A stretch of 26,472 nucleotides of DNA from positions 1-26,472 of the IMG/VR virus record IMGVR_UViG_3300032242_000212. One strand, written 5' to 3'. Each line of letters begins with the position of its first letter. Positions within the stretch are counted from its first letter, which is position 1. This DNA is from a virus. The notes below the pieces were generated by a model. That model saw nothing but the letters and a program-made list of their open reading frames with translations. It had not been told where the DNA came from and searched no databases. This document shows, piece by piece, positions 7,701-15,377 of this stretch. The position numbers and the translations under genes were made by a program.

Positions 7701-10700
7701 CGGCATCAAAACGGGCTTTAACAATGTCGGAGCCATTGACAGCCCAGAACTCAGATGGGTTAAAGTACTCGTAAAGATTCCTTGGAACCATGCCAAGCTT
7801 AAGCATTTCCATTGCAAATTCTTCACTAGACCCACCTTTCTGAAGTGCTTCTAATAAAGATTTTATTTGCTCGTAAGCTTTTTCTGCGCCCTTGGGGACT
7901 TCTATGTTGGCTATATTGCCATCGCCATAGTGGGCATCCATAAGGGCGGCAAAGTAAAGCTTTTCACTTGGAGTCTTAGCTGCCTTGGCGGCTTTGGCAA
8001 GCTGAGATGACCAAGCCTTGCGGATAGCCTGCTGTATCTTGGTTGGCATCATGCGCTCAAGATGATGCAAGATCTCATGTACTGTTGTTAAGTCAGATCC
8101 GCCATTTTTAATAATCGTCATGATCCGCTTATAGGCGTCGTATTGACCACCTTGACCTGGCTTGCCTTTGCCAATAATAGATACGCCTAAGTCGCTAACA
8201 AGATCTTCGTTGTTCACCATAAACCAAGTGGCTAAGTCACGAGCTTCGCGTGAAATTTCTTTGGCATCGACGGCTTGATTTAATCTTGTTTGAATGTGCA
8301 GAAACCCACGCTTGCGTTCATTGGGCTCTTCGTTAAGACGTTGCTCTTCATCAGCAGCAATGGCCGCATCAGCCCGCTCAACAAACTGTTCGTCGGTTAT
8401 GCGGCCATCTTTGCGCATCCGGTTAAGAGTCTTGATGGTGCGCTTTAGTGATTCAGAGCGTTTCTTCTGTTCTTCCTCTGCGTAGCCTTCTCTCCCTATG
8501 TTATAAAGATAATCAGCTTTATCTCCATAAGTAACATTTTTAGCCAAAACCATGTTGCCAATTTGTATAACTTGTTCCGCAGCTATGACTGGTTGAGTTG
8601 TATTTCGGTCATAGAAATAAGCATGGCGAGTTGGGTCTACAGCAATCTGAGTCCAAGCCGGATCATTCATTGCCTCCACAGCATTCACATAAGCCGTAGA
8701 TGGATCGGTTTTAACGTACTCCCCCTCCATTGTTTGAAGGGCATCTTTTGAGGCTCCTGTAGCAATATCTAAAGCTTTAGTTTGGCTACCTAATCCAAAG
8801 GTTACATTGTTGATTACAGCAACACTGTCATAGCCAATCACTTTGCCGGGGCCACTTTTGTTGCCCTTCTCATGGATTGAAACAACGTATACACCCTTGC
8901 GGTTAAAAGCTGGTATATCCAGACGCAGGCCAACGCGAGTGCCGTCTGAAATGGCTGGGTTAATTTTTTCTTTTTTATCCGAACTTAAAGCCTCAACCAT
9001 TTGCTCTTTAGTAGCTGGCTTTAATGGGACTTGGTATAAATAAATTGGCCTGTATTTATTTACTAATTTATCAAACTCAGCCGCCGACATTCTTCCAGCT
9101 TTAACTTCTTTTGCCGCAGCCGCCAACTCAGGAGAACGCCCCGGAGGTAATTTTTTACCCTCAACACTGTAGAAAGTTTGTTCCTTTGGTTCTTTTGGTT
9201 CTTTGCCTGGAGCCTCTTCCTCGGTCTTGACCTCAAGCTTGGCTACCTCTGTTTCACGGCCAGTTTGCTTGCGCTCAACGCCAGGCTTGGGGGCGGGGAC
9301 TTGCTTCTCTGTTACGGTTGTCTTGGTGACTGGCTCAACCTTCTGGCGGATGATGTCATCACTGTACATAGCTTTACCATTGATAAAGTCCATGACATTT
9401 GCGCCGTTCTCAGGAACGATAAATATCTTGGCACCATCCATCTGGTTAAGGTGGTTGGTGATTAGGTACTTGAAGGTTTCCTTGTTGACATTAATGCAGC
9501 CAAAGGAATAGCGGGAGTCTTCTGCTCCGGGCTTCTCTAGCGCAGCCAGGCGTTGCTTGGCGTCCGTCTCATGCGTCCATACAGAGTGCATGATAGTATT
9601 GGAGTATGGGCCGTTGCTTCCCATATGGGATTTGTCCAGCACAAACACCTTACCAAAGTCATAGTCTCCAGCGGTATAAGCCTCTCCAGCGCTTCGTTTA
9701 GCATCACGCAGGCCGAGATCAAACACGCCGGCCGGAGTAATTCTATTGGCTACGATCTCATTGTCGCCATGCATGTAATCGCCGATGGCCTTACCAAACA
9801 ATGTTTTGCTTTGTAGCAATAGCGATCCATCAGGATTGAACAAGTAAGTGTTACCGCTGCGCTTATCTGCAACAATGAACAGCTTGTCATTAGCCTTAAG
9901 CTGCTTTTCCAGGGCTGGGTAGATCACGCCATACGCACGTTTGGCGGCGTCAGACATGGACTGCGCTTCTTTTGGAAGGTCTTTGATAACCTCGCTGGTC
10001 TTGATGTCGTACTGGGGAACTGCAATCGTGTACGGCTTGCTGACAAACTGAGGGTTAAAGACAATAGCCACAGACAGCACGCCGTTGGCCAGCTGCTTGA
10101 TGATCGCACGGATCTTGCCGTTAACAGCCTTGGCGCCTTCTGTAATGAAAGCAATGACATCTTTGCGGATGCTGTCAAGGAACTTAGTAGAGCCACGCTT
10201 AGCCCCGTACTGAGACTCAAGAGACTTGGTCTGGTCTTCACTGAGCTTGGATACTTGGTTGGTTAATAGAGCGTGCTGCTTCTCTTCACCTATTTCCGTG
10301 AACTCGCCTTCAATCGTGTATGGCTCATTAGTCAGCCGAGGCGCAGCTGGCTTTTCTTCTGGCCCAAGCACCTCCACCTCCGGATCACGAACCATAACTT
10401 TGTTGGAATCTTCTGCAAAGTCAAAGCCAAACTTTTTGTAGAGATCCTCAAGCTGCTGGCGGTCCAAGCCAAAGTTCTTTTCCTTGATGTTTACAAGAGG
10501 AGTTGGCTCAATATAAAGGGTAACGCCATACTGATCGGCGGCATCCACAATGTTCTGGAGCGCTTCATTGGCCTTGCCTTGGTTTCTCTTTGCTTGGTCC
10601 ACCAGCAGGGCGTTGATTACCAGATCGGTAGACTCACCTTGACCAGTTAGGACGGCATTCTTATCCTGGAAAAGCACAAGCTGCGGCGTAAGAGATACGC

Positions 10701-13700
10701 GCACGCCATCTTTCTCAAACGTGCGATGGGGCTCACCACCCTTGTCAACATAAGTGCGAGGGTCGTCAAGAGCCAACACCTCATAGCCGTCATTGAACAG
10801 CACGGATGCCAAGGGATAGCGTAGATTGCGCCCCTCTGGAGTTTCTACTGGCTCAGGTTTGGCTGGCTTTGCAGGAGCTTCTTCCTTAGCAGTCTCTTCT
10901 TCTTTCCCGCCAATAATGTTGCGGGCAATCGTGGCTGCTTCCTCTAAGTCACCATCGTAGTACTTATCCTGGAACGCAGAGCTATCAATAGCTTTTTCAT
11001 CAGCCTCTGTAGCACTGTCAAAAGCCTTTGGATCTACGCCGTAATAGGTGCGAGTGAGGCGCTCAGCTGGAGTCATACTCTCGGCGTTGTTAGCCATAAA
11101 GAATGCGTAAGCAAACCCCTCGGGCGTCAATGAGCGGGAGTATTTATCTTTGCCGCTTAGTTTGACTATCTTTGAGCCTTCTGTTGGCTCAACAGGGGCC
11201 ATAGGTAATTCATTCTCAAAGTTACCCCATAGCAGGGTTTTTTTTGTGTATGGATCACCGTAAAGGTTAGGGTCAAACGTCAAATGCGCTGGCGGCAGGT
11301 TATTTAACTTGGCAATGCGACCAACAGGATTTTCCAATGCCCAAATTTTTGGCTGAAGAAAATTAACTGTACGGATCACTTGCATTACCAACTCGTTACT
11401 AATCTCTGTCTGGCCCTTGGCGTCTTTTTTGGCCCAGAATTGAGCGCCAGAAGAGGCGAAGTCTGTGCAAGGAGGGGCAGCAAGAATGCCCCATACATCC
11501 AAATCTCCATACCCATTTTCAAGTAAGTACTCTGCACTAAAGTCGTTAATGTCTTCGCCCGTTTGAATATCAAAGGTATGAACATCGTAGCCGGCTTCAT
11601 GCCAAGGTTTAGCCCACTCACCAGAAGCATCAAACAAACTAAGAATGGTCTTGTTGTAATTTTTATTAGCCTTGCCCTGGCGTGCCGCCTCCGCCTTCCA
11701 CTCATCTATCTGAGCCTTGGCCTCTTCGGGCGTCATCATTTCAGTCGCCTTGGGTTTAGCCGGCTTTTCCGTCGAGTGCATCAATGCATTTTTGCGGATA
11801 TCAGATGGGTCTTCCTCATCTAATTTTTCTTTAAGAATATCTCCAACAACTTTTGAGTCTGCCTCAAATGGAACAACCTTAACACCGTCTTCATTGACCG
11901 GCGCTTCTTCGTCTTTTTCTTCTTGAGCAAAGATATCCTTTTGGCCTTGTACAGCTGCAATATCCGCAGCGCGGTCACTACCTGTTAAAGTAAATTCACC
12001 AACCTCTTTGTCAGCTTTGGCCCTATCTCCAGCTTCTTTATTAGCCTTGGCCTCGGCGGCCTCTTTTGCCTCCGCCTCAATACGATACTTTTCTTTAGCC
12101 CTTAATCCTTCTGGGGTTGGTTTAGTAAGCGCTTCTCCTTCATCTGGTTCAGTAGATGGAATCTCGCTTTCGGGCTCAACGCTGCGAGCATTGATTTCAC
12201 CCTGTCTTTGTTCGTCTGCTGCTTCTTGAAGCTCAAGATTTTGCTCCTCGGTGGTTAGGTAGTCGTTGATTAATTTCTCGGCCTGTTCAATAGATCCAAA
12301 GATTTGTTCAATTTCTACCTGTGAATCGTAAGGAATATAGTTCTGGCCACGGACCTGGTCCTTGATGTACTCTTCCGCCTCTTGGCCATCAAAGCCGGGA
12401 ACGCTTGAGCGCATTTGGAACGGCAAGAATTCGTCCAAATCCCCATTGGAAACCATGTCTGCAATTGATGTAGGGCTCTTTTTGGCTTGAAGCTTTTTCT
12501 GGTAAACCTGTGGGCTTTTACCAAACAACTCAGCCATATCGCTAGGGCCAAGCTTTCCTGTTAAAGCTGTCCATAAGCTCATTCCAGGTTTACCCTTGAT
12601 TTTGCTTACAGCCTTCTCACCCTCTGCAACCCTTTGCTCTGCCTCGGTAACTTCCTGTGGCCGTGGAACAGCCTTGCGGATTACTTGTTGGGCGTTATTG
12701 GCAGAAGTATTTGCACGCTTGATAGCGGCATTAAACTTGTTTTGATCAGCGTTATTAAATTTTTCTTGTAAGGCATAGTGCCCAGATAAAAGATTTGACC
12801 TATCAGCCGTTAAAACGTTGTATTGATCTTTTAATTTACTTGCTTCTGAATTTGATTTTATTTTTGGATCAGTAACTTCATAACCAAGATTGTTAATAGC
12901 CTCTACAACACTTCCAAGTGTTTTTTCTACATTATCAAAAGCAGCCTTTGCCTCAGGTGAGGCTGTTTTCTGAAAGGCGTCGTAATAATCTTGCTCTGTT
13001 GTTAATTTTTTAGGCGCAACTGGAGCAGCAGGCTTTTCTTCTTTTGCAATTGGTAAAGATGGTTTAACTGCATTAGTTCCCTCTCCCACAGTGGCAAATG
13101 ATTTTCCTTGAGCAACAGCAATGCGAGCCTGTTCTGCATTTGTAATAGGCGTTATGTTTGTTAAGCCGCCTTTGATTGGATCTCCAGCATAATGTTTTAT
13201 AACAGTTCCATCTATGCCAGTTAAATGCAGCGTGTTTGTTTTTGGATTAAAAAATCCATTTTCTGGATCTATATAGTCAGCTGCATTAGAAATACCATCA
13301 AACATGCCTTTTAAATCTTTATCCAAGATTTGCAAAACAGGAGTAACAGGTGGCTTTACATTGGCTGCGGGCGCTTGTTGTTCTTGCGCTTCTGCTTGCT
13401 TGGCTTTAGGGGTTTCAATGCCACTTAAGGCTCCTTCAATAGAGACTGGGGTTGGGGTAGTGGGAGCTTGTGCCTCCATTTGCTTGCGAACAAATTGACC
13501 AGCCTCTGAAACTGTTGGCTGGATTTCAGCAGGCGTTTCTTTTACTCCGCGTTCAGTTAAATAGTCATGTATGCGGGCAATATCAGTATTGCTAATTCCG
13601 CCTTTAGTGAGTACTTCTAATTGGTCGATAATTTGCTGGCGTGTTTTACCTGATGCCAAGCCATTTTCTACAATTTTGACAACCATATCCCTCAAAAGAA

Positions 13701-15369
13701 TTTTGTCATCAAAAGGAATTTCTTCGTTTGCGGCGTTTTCTCTAGCAGGACCTTGAGGCAAACCAATGCGATCAGCAAGCCCTTTGGCTGCTTTGGGCTC
13801 TTCAACATTAACTGATGGTAATGTTGCAACACCAGCAGGAGGTTGTCCCAATGCCTCACGCAGCATTGCTTCTGTGTCCATAGACTCAGAAGGTGCAGCA
13901 GTCAGGCCAGCAATACCAGCCGGAGGTGGCGCAGGCGGTTCTTCTGGAGGAGGCGCCATTGCAACGCCTTGCCGTGGCTTAGCAACTTTTTCTGCAACAA
14001 CTGGTTGATTTTGATAGTTGTTGGGGTTAAGGCGAGCAACAGCCTCTTTGTTAATTGCGTTTTGACTAAATTCAACAGCATTAAGGTCTGCCATGATGGC
14101 TTTACCCAAAGCAGTTCCAGGAGCAATACGCGGCTCCACTCTGTCTTTATAAAACTGGGAAGCTATATGGGTGGCTTTTGTACCGCCCTCCATTACACCG
14201 CCCATTAATAACGTTTGCAAGAACTGCTGCTTAAACGCATCTACGAGATCCATTTCATCTGTAGTCAGTCCAGCCTTTAATTCTGCTGCATTTTGACCAA
14301 GATTGGTAACCGTCTCGGTTGTATGCTCTGCCGCTAAAGCAGTGGCTTTTTCGGCAATATTATTTTTAACCATAAATTGCTCAAGTCGGCTACTTCCGGC
14401 GGCTGCTCTAGCGGGGCCAGTAAATGCCTTGAGCATAATTGCATTGCTTAATGCTTCGGGAACAGCTTCCCAAGCGCCATAAGAAGATGCAGCATCATCA
14501 AATTCTTTTTTGGCATTTTCCCAATCAGCTTTTCCAATTGGTTTGTTATACAGCTTAATAGACTCTTGGTTTAATTTATCTCTAAGCCTGTTTAAAAAGT
14601 CATCTTTACTTGCTCTGTATGCAATAGTTCCGGAAGTCCCCATTCCGCCGGCAATAGCGCCAGGAATTCCAGCTACAGCAGCGCCAGCAGCATCTCCAAC
14701 AATAGAGCCAACCATAGAGGCCAGGCTAAATCCCATTGACTTAGAAAGTCCTTGGAATGCGTCGTAATTTTTATCCTGCTCTCCTGATGGAGTTTCAGGA
14801 TTCATCGCATTAATAGTTTTATCTACCCAAGTTTCCTCGCCTGGTGCGCCAATATCTCCAGCACGCAAAGCCTGAAGACCAGCCGCTACAAACTGGCCTG
14901 GGATTTTTGGAATTTCGCTGGCAACAATTTTTCCAGCTTGAGTTGCTGCCAGAATAGGCGTACGACCTTCTGGGTTAAACATTGGCCTAGCGCCACCAGC
15001 ACCTTTGTAGATTTCTTCTTCAGATACGCCACGCTCTTCCGCAGCTTTTCTTGCAGCATATTCATTGGCTGCTTTTGCTTTATCTCCAGGAAGTAGGCCC
15101 ATTAACATTTCTGAGAATGTTGGGGTGTATTCTGTAATCTCAGGACCACCGCTAGGTTTACGCAAACTAGCTATGCCGCCTTTTGGGGCTGTAGCGGCCG
15201 CGTAAAGCTGCTCTTGCGGAGACAACGCTGGGTTACCTGCAAAGTCAGGAACCTTTGGCGCAGGTGCCGGAGGTTGGTTCTCAAGGTAACCTAGGATCTT
15301 AGCTTTAGCCTCCGCCGGGTCTTCAGTAGTAATGTCGTACTGCTGACCTTTGTACTCATAAATGGGCAT
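4717..15369 (-). CDS. Giant polyvalent virion protein: methyltransferase, GNAT, L,D-transpeptidase and zincin domains
   Basis: A 3550-residue multidomain protein, the last gene of the late operon. Visible order: a small N-terminal domain (about 1-32, MPIYEYKGQQYDI); a Gly/Ala hydrophobic stretch (212-250); Pro/Ala/Glu linkers to about 1230; a cytosine-C5-methyltransferase-like domain (about 1240-1440; Phe1246-Asp1247, Pro-Pro-Cys1301, Glu1346-Asn-Pro); a GNAT-like domain (about 1515-1665; RNQGKA from 1595); an L,D-transpeptidase (about 1810-1995; His1928, Ser1955-x-Gly-Cys1958); a zincin HEILH (2431-2435); then long helical regions and a hydrophobic segment near 3240 before a basic coiled tail. 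The C-terminal part recalls large polyvalent-protein domains such as LPD38 (less certain). Such proteins are thought to be packaged and ejected to shield the phage genome and pass the cell wall. ATG 15369 has AAGG upstream. Confidence 0.88.
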   Translation of the reverse strand: MPIYEYKGQQYDITTEDPAEAKAKILGYLENQPPAPAPKVPDFAGNPALSPQEQLYAAATAPKGGIASLRKPSGGPEITEYTPTFSEMLMGLLPGDKAKAANEYAARKAAEERGVSEEEIYKGAGGARPMFNPEGRTPILAATQAGKIVASEIPKIPGQFVAAGLQALRAGDIGAPGEETWVDKTINAMNPETPSGEQDKNYDAFQGLSKSMGFSLASMVGSIVGDAAGAAVAGIPGAIAGGMGTSGTIAYRASKDDFLNRLRDKLNQESIKLYNKPIGKADWENAKKEFDDAASSYGAWEAVPEALSNAIMLKAFTGPARAAAGSSRLEQFMVKNNIAEKATALAAEHTTETVTNLGQNAAELKAGLTTDEMDLVDAFKQQFLQTLLMGGVMEGGTKATHIASQFYKDRVEPRIAPGTALGKAIMADLNAVEFSQNAINKEAVARLNPNNYQNQPVVAEKVAKPRQGVAMAPPPEEPPAPPPAGIAGLTAAPSESMDTEAMLREALGQPPAGVATLPSVNVEEPKAAKGLADRIGLPQGPARENAANEEIPFDDKILLRDMVVKIVENGLASGKTRQQIIDQLEVLTKGGISNTDIARIHDYLTERGVKETPAEIQPTVSEAGQFVRKQMEAQAPTTPTPVSIEGALSGIETPKAKQAEAQEQQAPAANVKPPVTPVLQILDKDLKGMFDGISNAADYIDPENGFFNPKTNTLHLTGIDGTVIKHYAGDPIKGGLTNITPITNAEQARIAVAQGKSFATVGEGTNAVKPSLPIAKEEKPAAPVAPKKLTTEQDYYDAFQKTASPEAKAAFDNVEKTLGSVVEAINNLGYEVTDPKIKSNSEASKLKDQYNVLTADRSNLLSGHYALQEKFNNADQNKFNAAIKRANTSANNAQQVIRKAVPRPQEVTEAEQRVAEGEKAVSKIKGKPGMSLWTALTGKLGPSDMAELFGKSPQVYQKKLQAKKSPTSIADMVSNGDLDEFLPFQMRSSVPGFDGQEAEEYIKDQVRGQNYIPYDSQVEIEQIFGSIEQAEKLINDYLTTEEQNLELQEAADEQRQGEINARSVEPESEIPSTEPDEGEALTKPTPEGLRAKEKYRIEAEAKEAAEAKANKEAGDRAKADKEVGEFTLTGSDRAADIAAVQGQKDIFAQEEKDEEAPVNEDGVKVVPFEADSKVVGDILKEKLDEEDPSDIRKNALMHSTEKPAKPKATEMMTPEEAKAQIDEWKAEAARQGKANKNYNKTILSLFDASGEWAKPWHEAGYDVHTFDIQTGEDINDFSAEYLLENGYGDLDVWGILAAPPCTDFASSGAQFWAKKDAKGQTEISNELVMQVIRTVNFLQPKIWALENPVGRIAKLNNLPPAHLTFDPNLYGDPYTKKTLLWGNFENELPMAPVEPTEGSKIVKLSGKDKYSRSLTPEGFAYAFFMANNAESMTPAERLTRTYYGVDPKAFDSATEADEKAIDSSAFQDKYYDGDLEEAATIARNIIGGKEEETAKEEAPAKPAKPEPVETPEGRNLRYPLASVLFNDGYEVLALDDPRTYVDKGGEPHRTFEKDGVRVSLTPQLVLFQDKNAVLTGQGESTDLVINALLVDQAKRNQGKANEALQNIVDAADQYGVTLYIEPTPLVNIKEKNFGLDRQQLEDLYKKFGFDFAEDSNKVMVRDPEVEVLGPEEKPAAPRLTNEPYTIEGEFTEIGEEKQHALLTNQVSKLSEDQTKSLESQYGAKRGSTKFLDSIRKDVIAFITEGAKAVNGKIRAIIKQLANGVLSVAIVFNPQFVSKPYTIAVPQYDIKTSEVIKDLPKEAQSMSDAAKRAYGVIYPALEKQLKANDKLFIVADKRSGNTYLFNPDGSLLLQSKTLFGKAIGDYMHGDNEIVANRITPAGVFDLGLRDAKRSAGEAYTAGDYDFGKVFVLDKSHMGSNGPYSNTIMHSVWTHETDAKQRLAALEKPGAEDSRYSFGCINVNKETFKYLITNHLNQMDGAKIFIVPENGANVMDFINGKAMYSDDIIRQKVEPVTKTTVTEKQVPAPKPGVERKQTGRETEVAKLEVKTEEEAPGKEPKEPKEQTFYSVEGKKLPPGRSPELAAAAKEVKAGRMSAAEFDKLVNKYRPIYLYQVPLKPATKEQMVEALSSDKKEKINPAISDGTRVGLRLDIPAFNRKGVYVVSIHEKGNKSGPGKVIGYDSVAVINNVTFGLGSQTKALDIATGASKDALQTMEGEYVKTDPSTAYVNAVEAMNDPAWTQIAVDPTRHAYFYDRNTTQPVIAAEQVIQIGNMVLAKNVTYGDKADYLYNIGREGYAEEEQKKRSESLKRTIKTLNRMRKDGRITDEQFVERADAAIAADEEQRLNEEPNERKRGFLHIQTRLNQAVDAKEISREARDLATWFMVNNEDLVSDLGVSIIGKGKPGQGGQYDAYKRIMTIIKNGGSDLTTVHEILHHLERMMPTKIQQAIRKAWSSQLAKAAKAAKTPSEKLYFAALMDAHYGDGNIANIEVPKGAEKAYEQIKSLLEALQKGGSSEEFAMEMLKLGMVPRNLYEYFNPSEFWAVNGSDIVKARFDAVRGGVLARLKNWLKELGQKIKSLFGLKSDASIIRALDSLAKSDGKFVTNYMLGAGDYYSIERRNFRGNEAPEPAFEAPVSSPLDTFAYNFLDKQHDMKSVIDAIQKVRGELLNEQINPYLKNESFISRKAAREENFIDNLIMPIVQEMYKNKVSIIEVEEYMHNRHAEERNEQIAKINPSLPDGGSGIETAKALKYLAEVPENKLKIYNKIANMFDKIVDDTQKILVDSGAETQKTINDWNNTYEHYVPLQREDLDFVNHGVGNGGGLGSRGSFSKRAFGSTKNVANILQNIILQHKRAIDRAERIRVGKSLMGLVLTNPNPNFWVPVNPNAIKSIKKFRQEVQSLGISADEAENMLQEPKSPSIDKETGLVKYAVNPAMRSMDNVFPVRINGQDWFIIFNPSDERAMRMVKSLRNLDVEKLGIFLGTAGMITRWISAINTQYNPIFGAFNFGRDVGTALLQLSTTELADQKGKVMKSVMPALAAIFKEQRGWSGSKNVLDKDELTPQEWRDLYQRYRLAGGKTGVSANFIQQKTRLEKLEKGWGIKGLLSIRAATDEISLIDKKLAEMDRGKIMAGAHWLFDYLSDYNEAMENAVRLATFKVAVLDNNMSDDKAASLAKNVTINFDKKGALVPKLQAWFSFINPGIQGAVTVAKVLSGPKGRNIIAGGIGLGIVQALLLLAAGFDDDDPPEFVKEKAFVIPTGGGKYFVMYPPYPPGFSMLPGIGRMLTEAFLIKSKAMKSNESASDKIFNILPMMFDSVNPLGIGATWQQLMPTPLDPMANILMNKDAFGRPIARTDRPGEETPGYERSRDNASAISKGIAYFLNWSSSPFGTLHTKGKISPTADQLDYLAEQYFGGVFREMVKAGESVGAAVRGEEQPMYRVPVAGKFFGETKTPAATSSRFYDNIERMNVFEHEIKQREKNREPVAEYLKDNPEARLWSEANAAQKAVGTINKEKRDAIAQNKPKAIIDAIDARKVKAMQAFNDKVRAAQ

Positions 15370-15377
15370 GGCGAGCC

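Noticed and set aside
11040-11650. Restriction-modification system
   Set aside because: The methyltransferase-like segment has no neighbouring restriction endonuclease and lies inside a virion-type protein. The HNH-like gene at 4446 is 6 kb away on the other strand.
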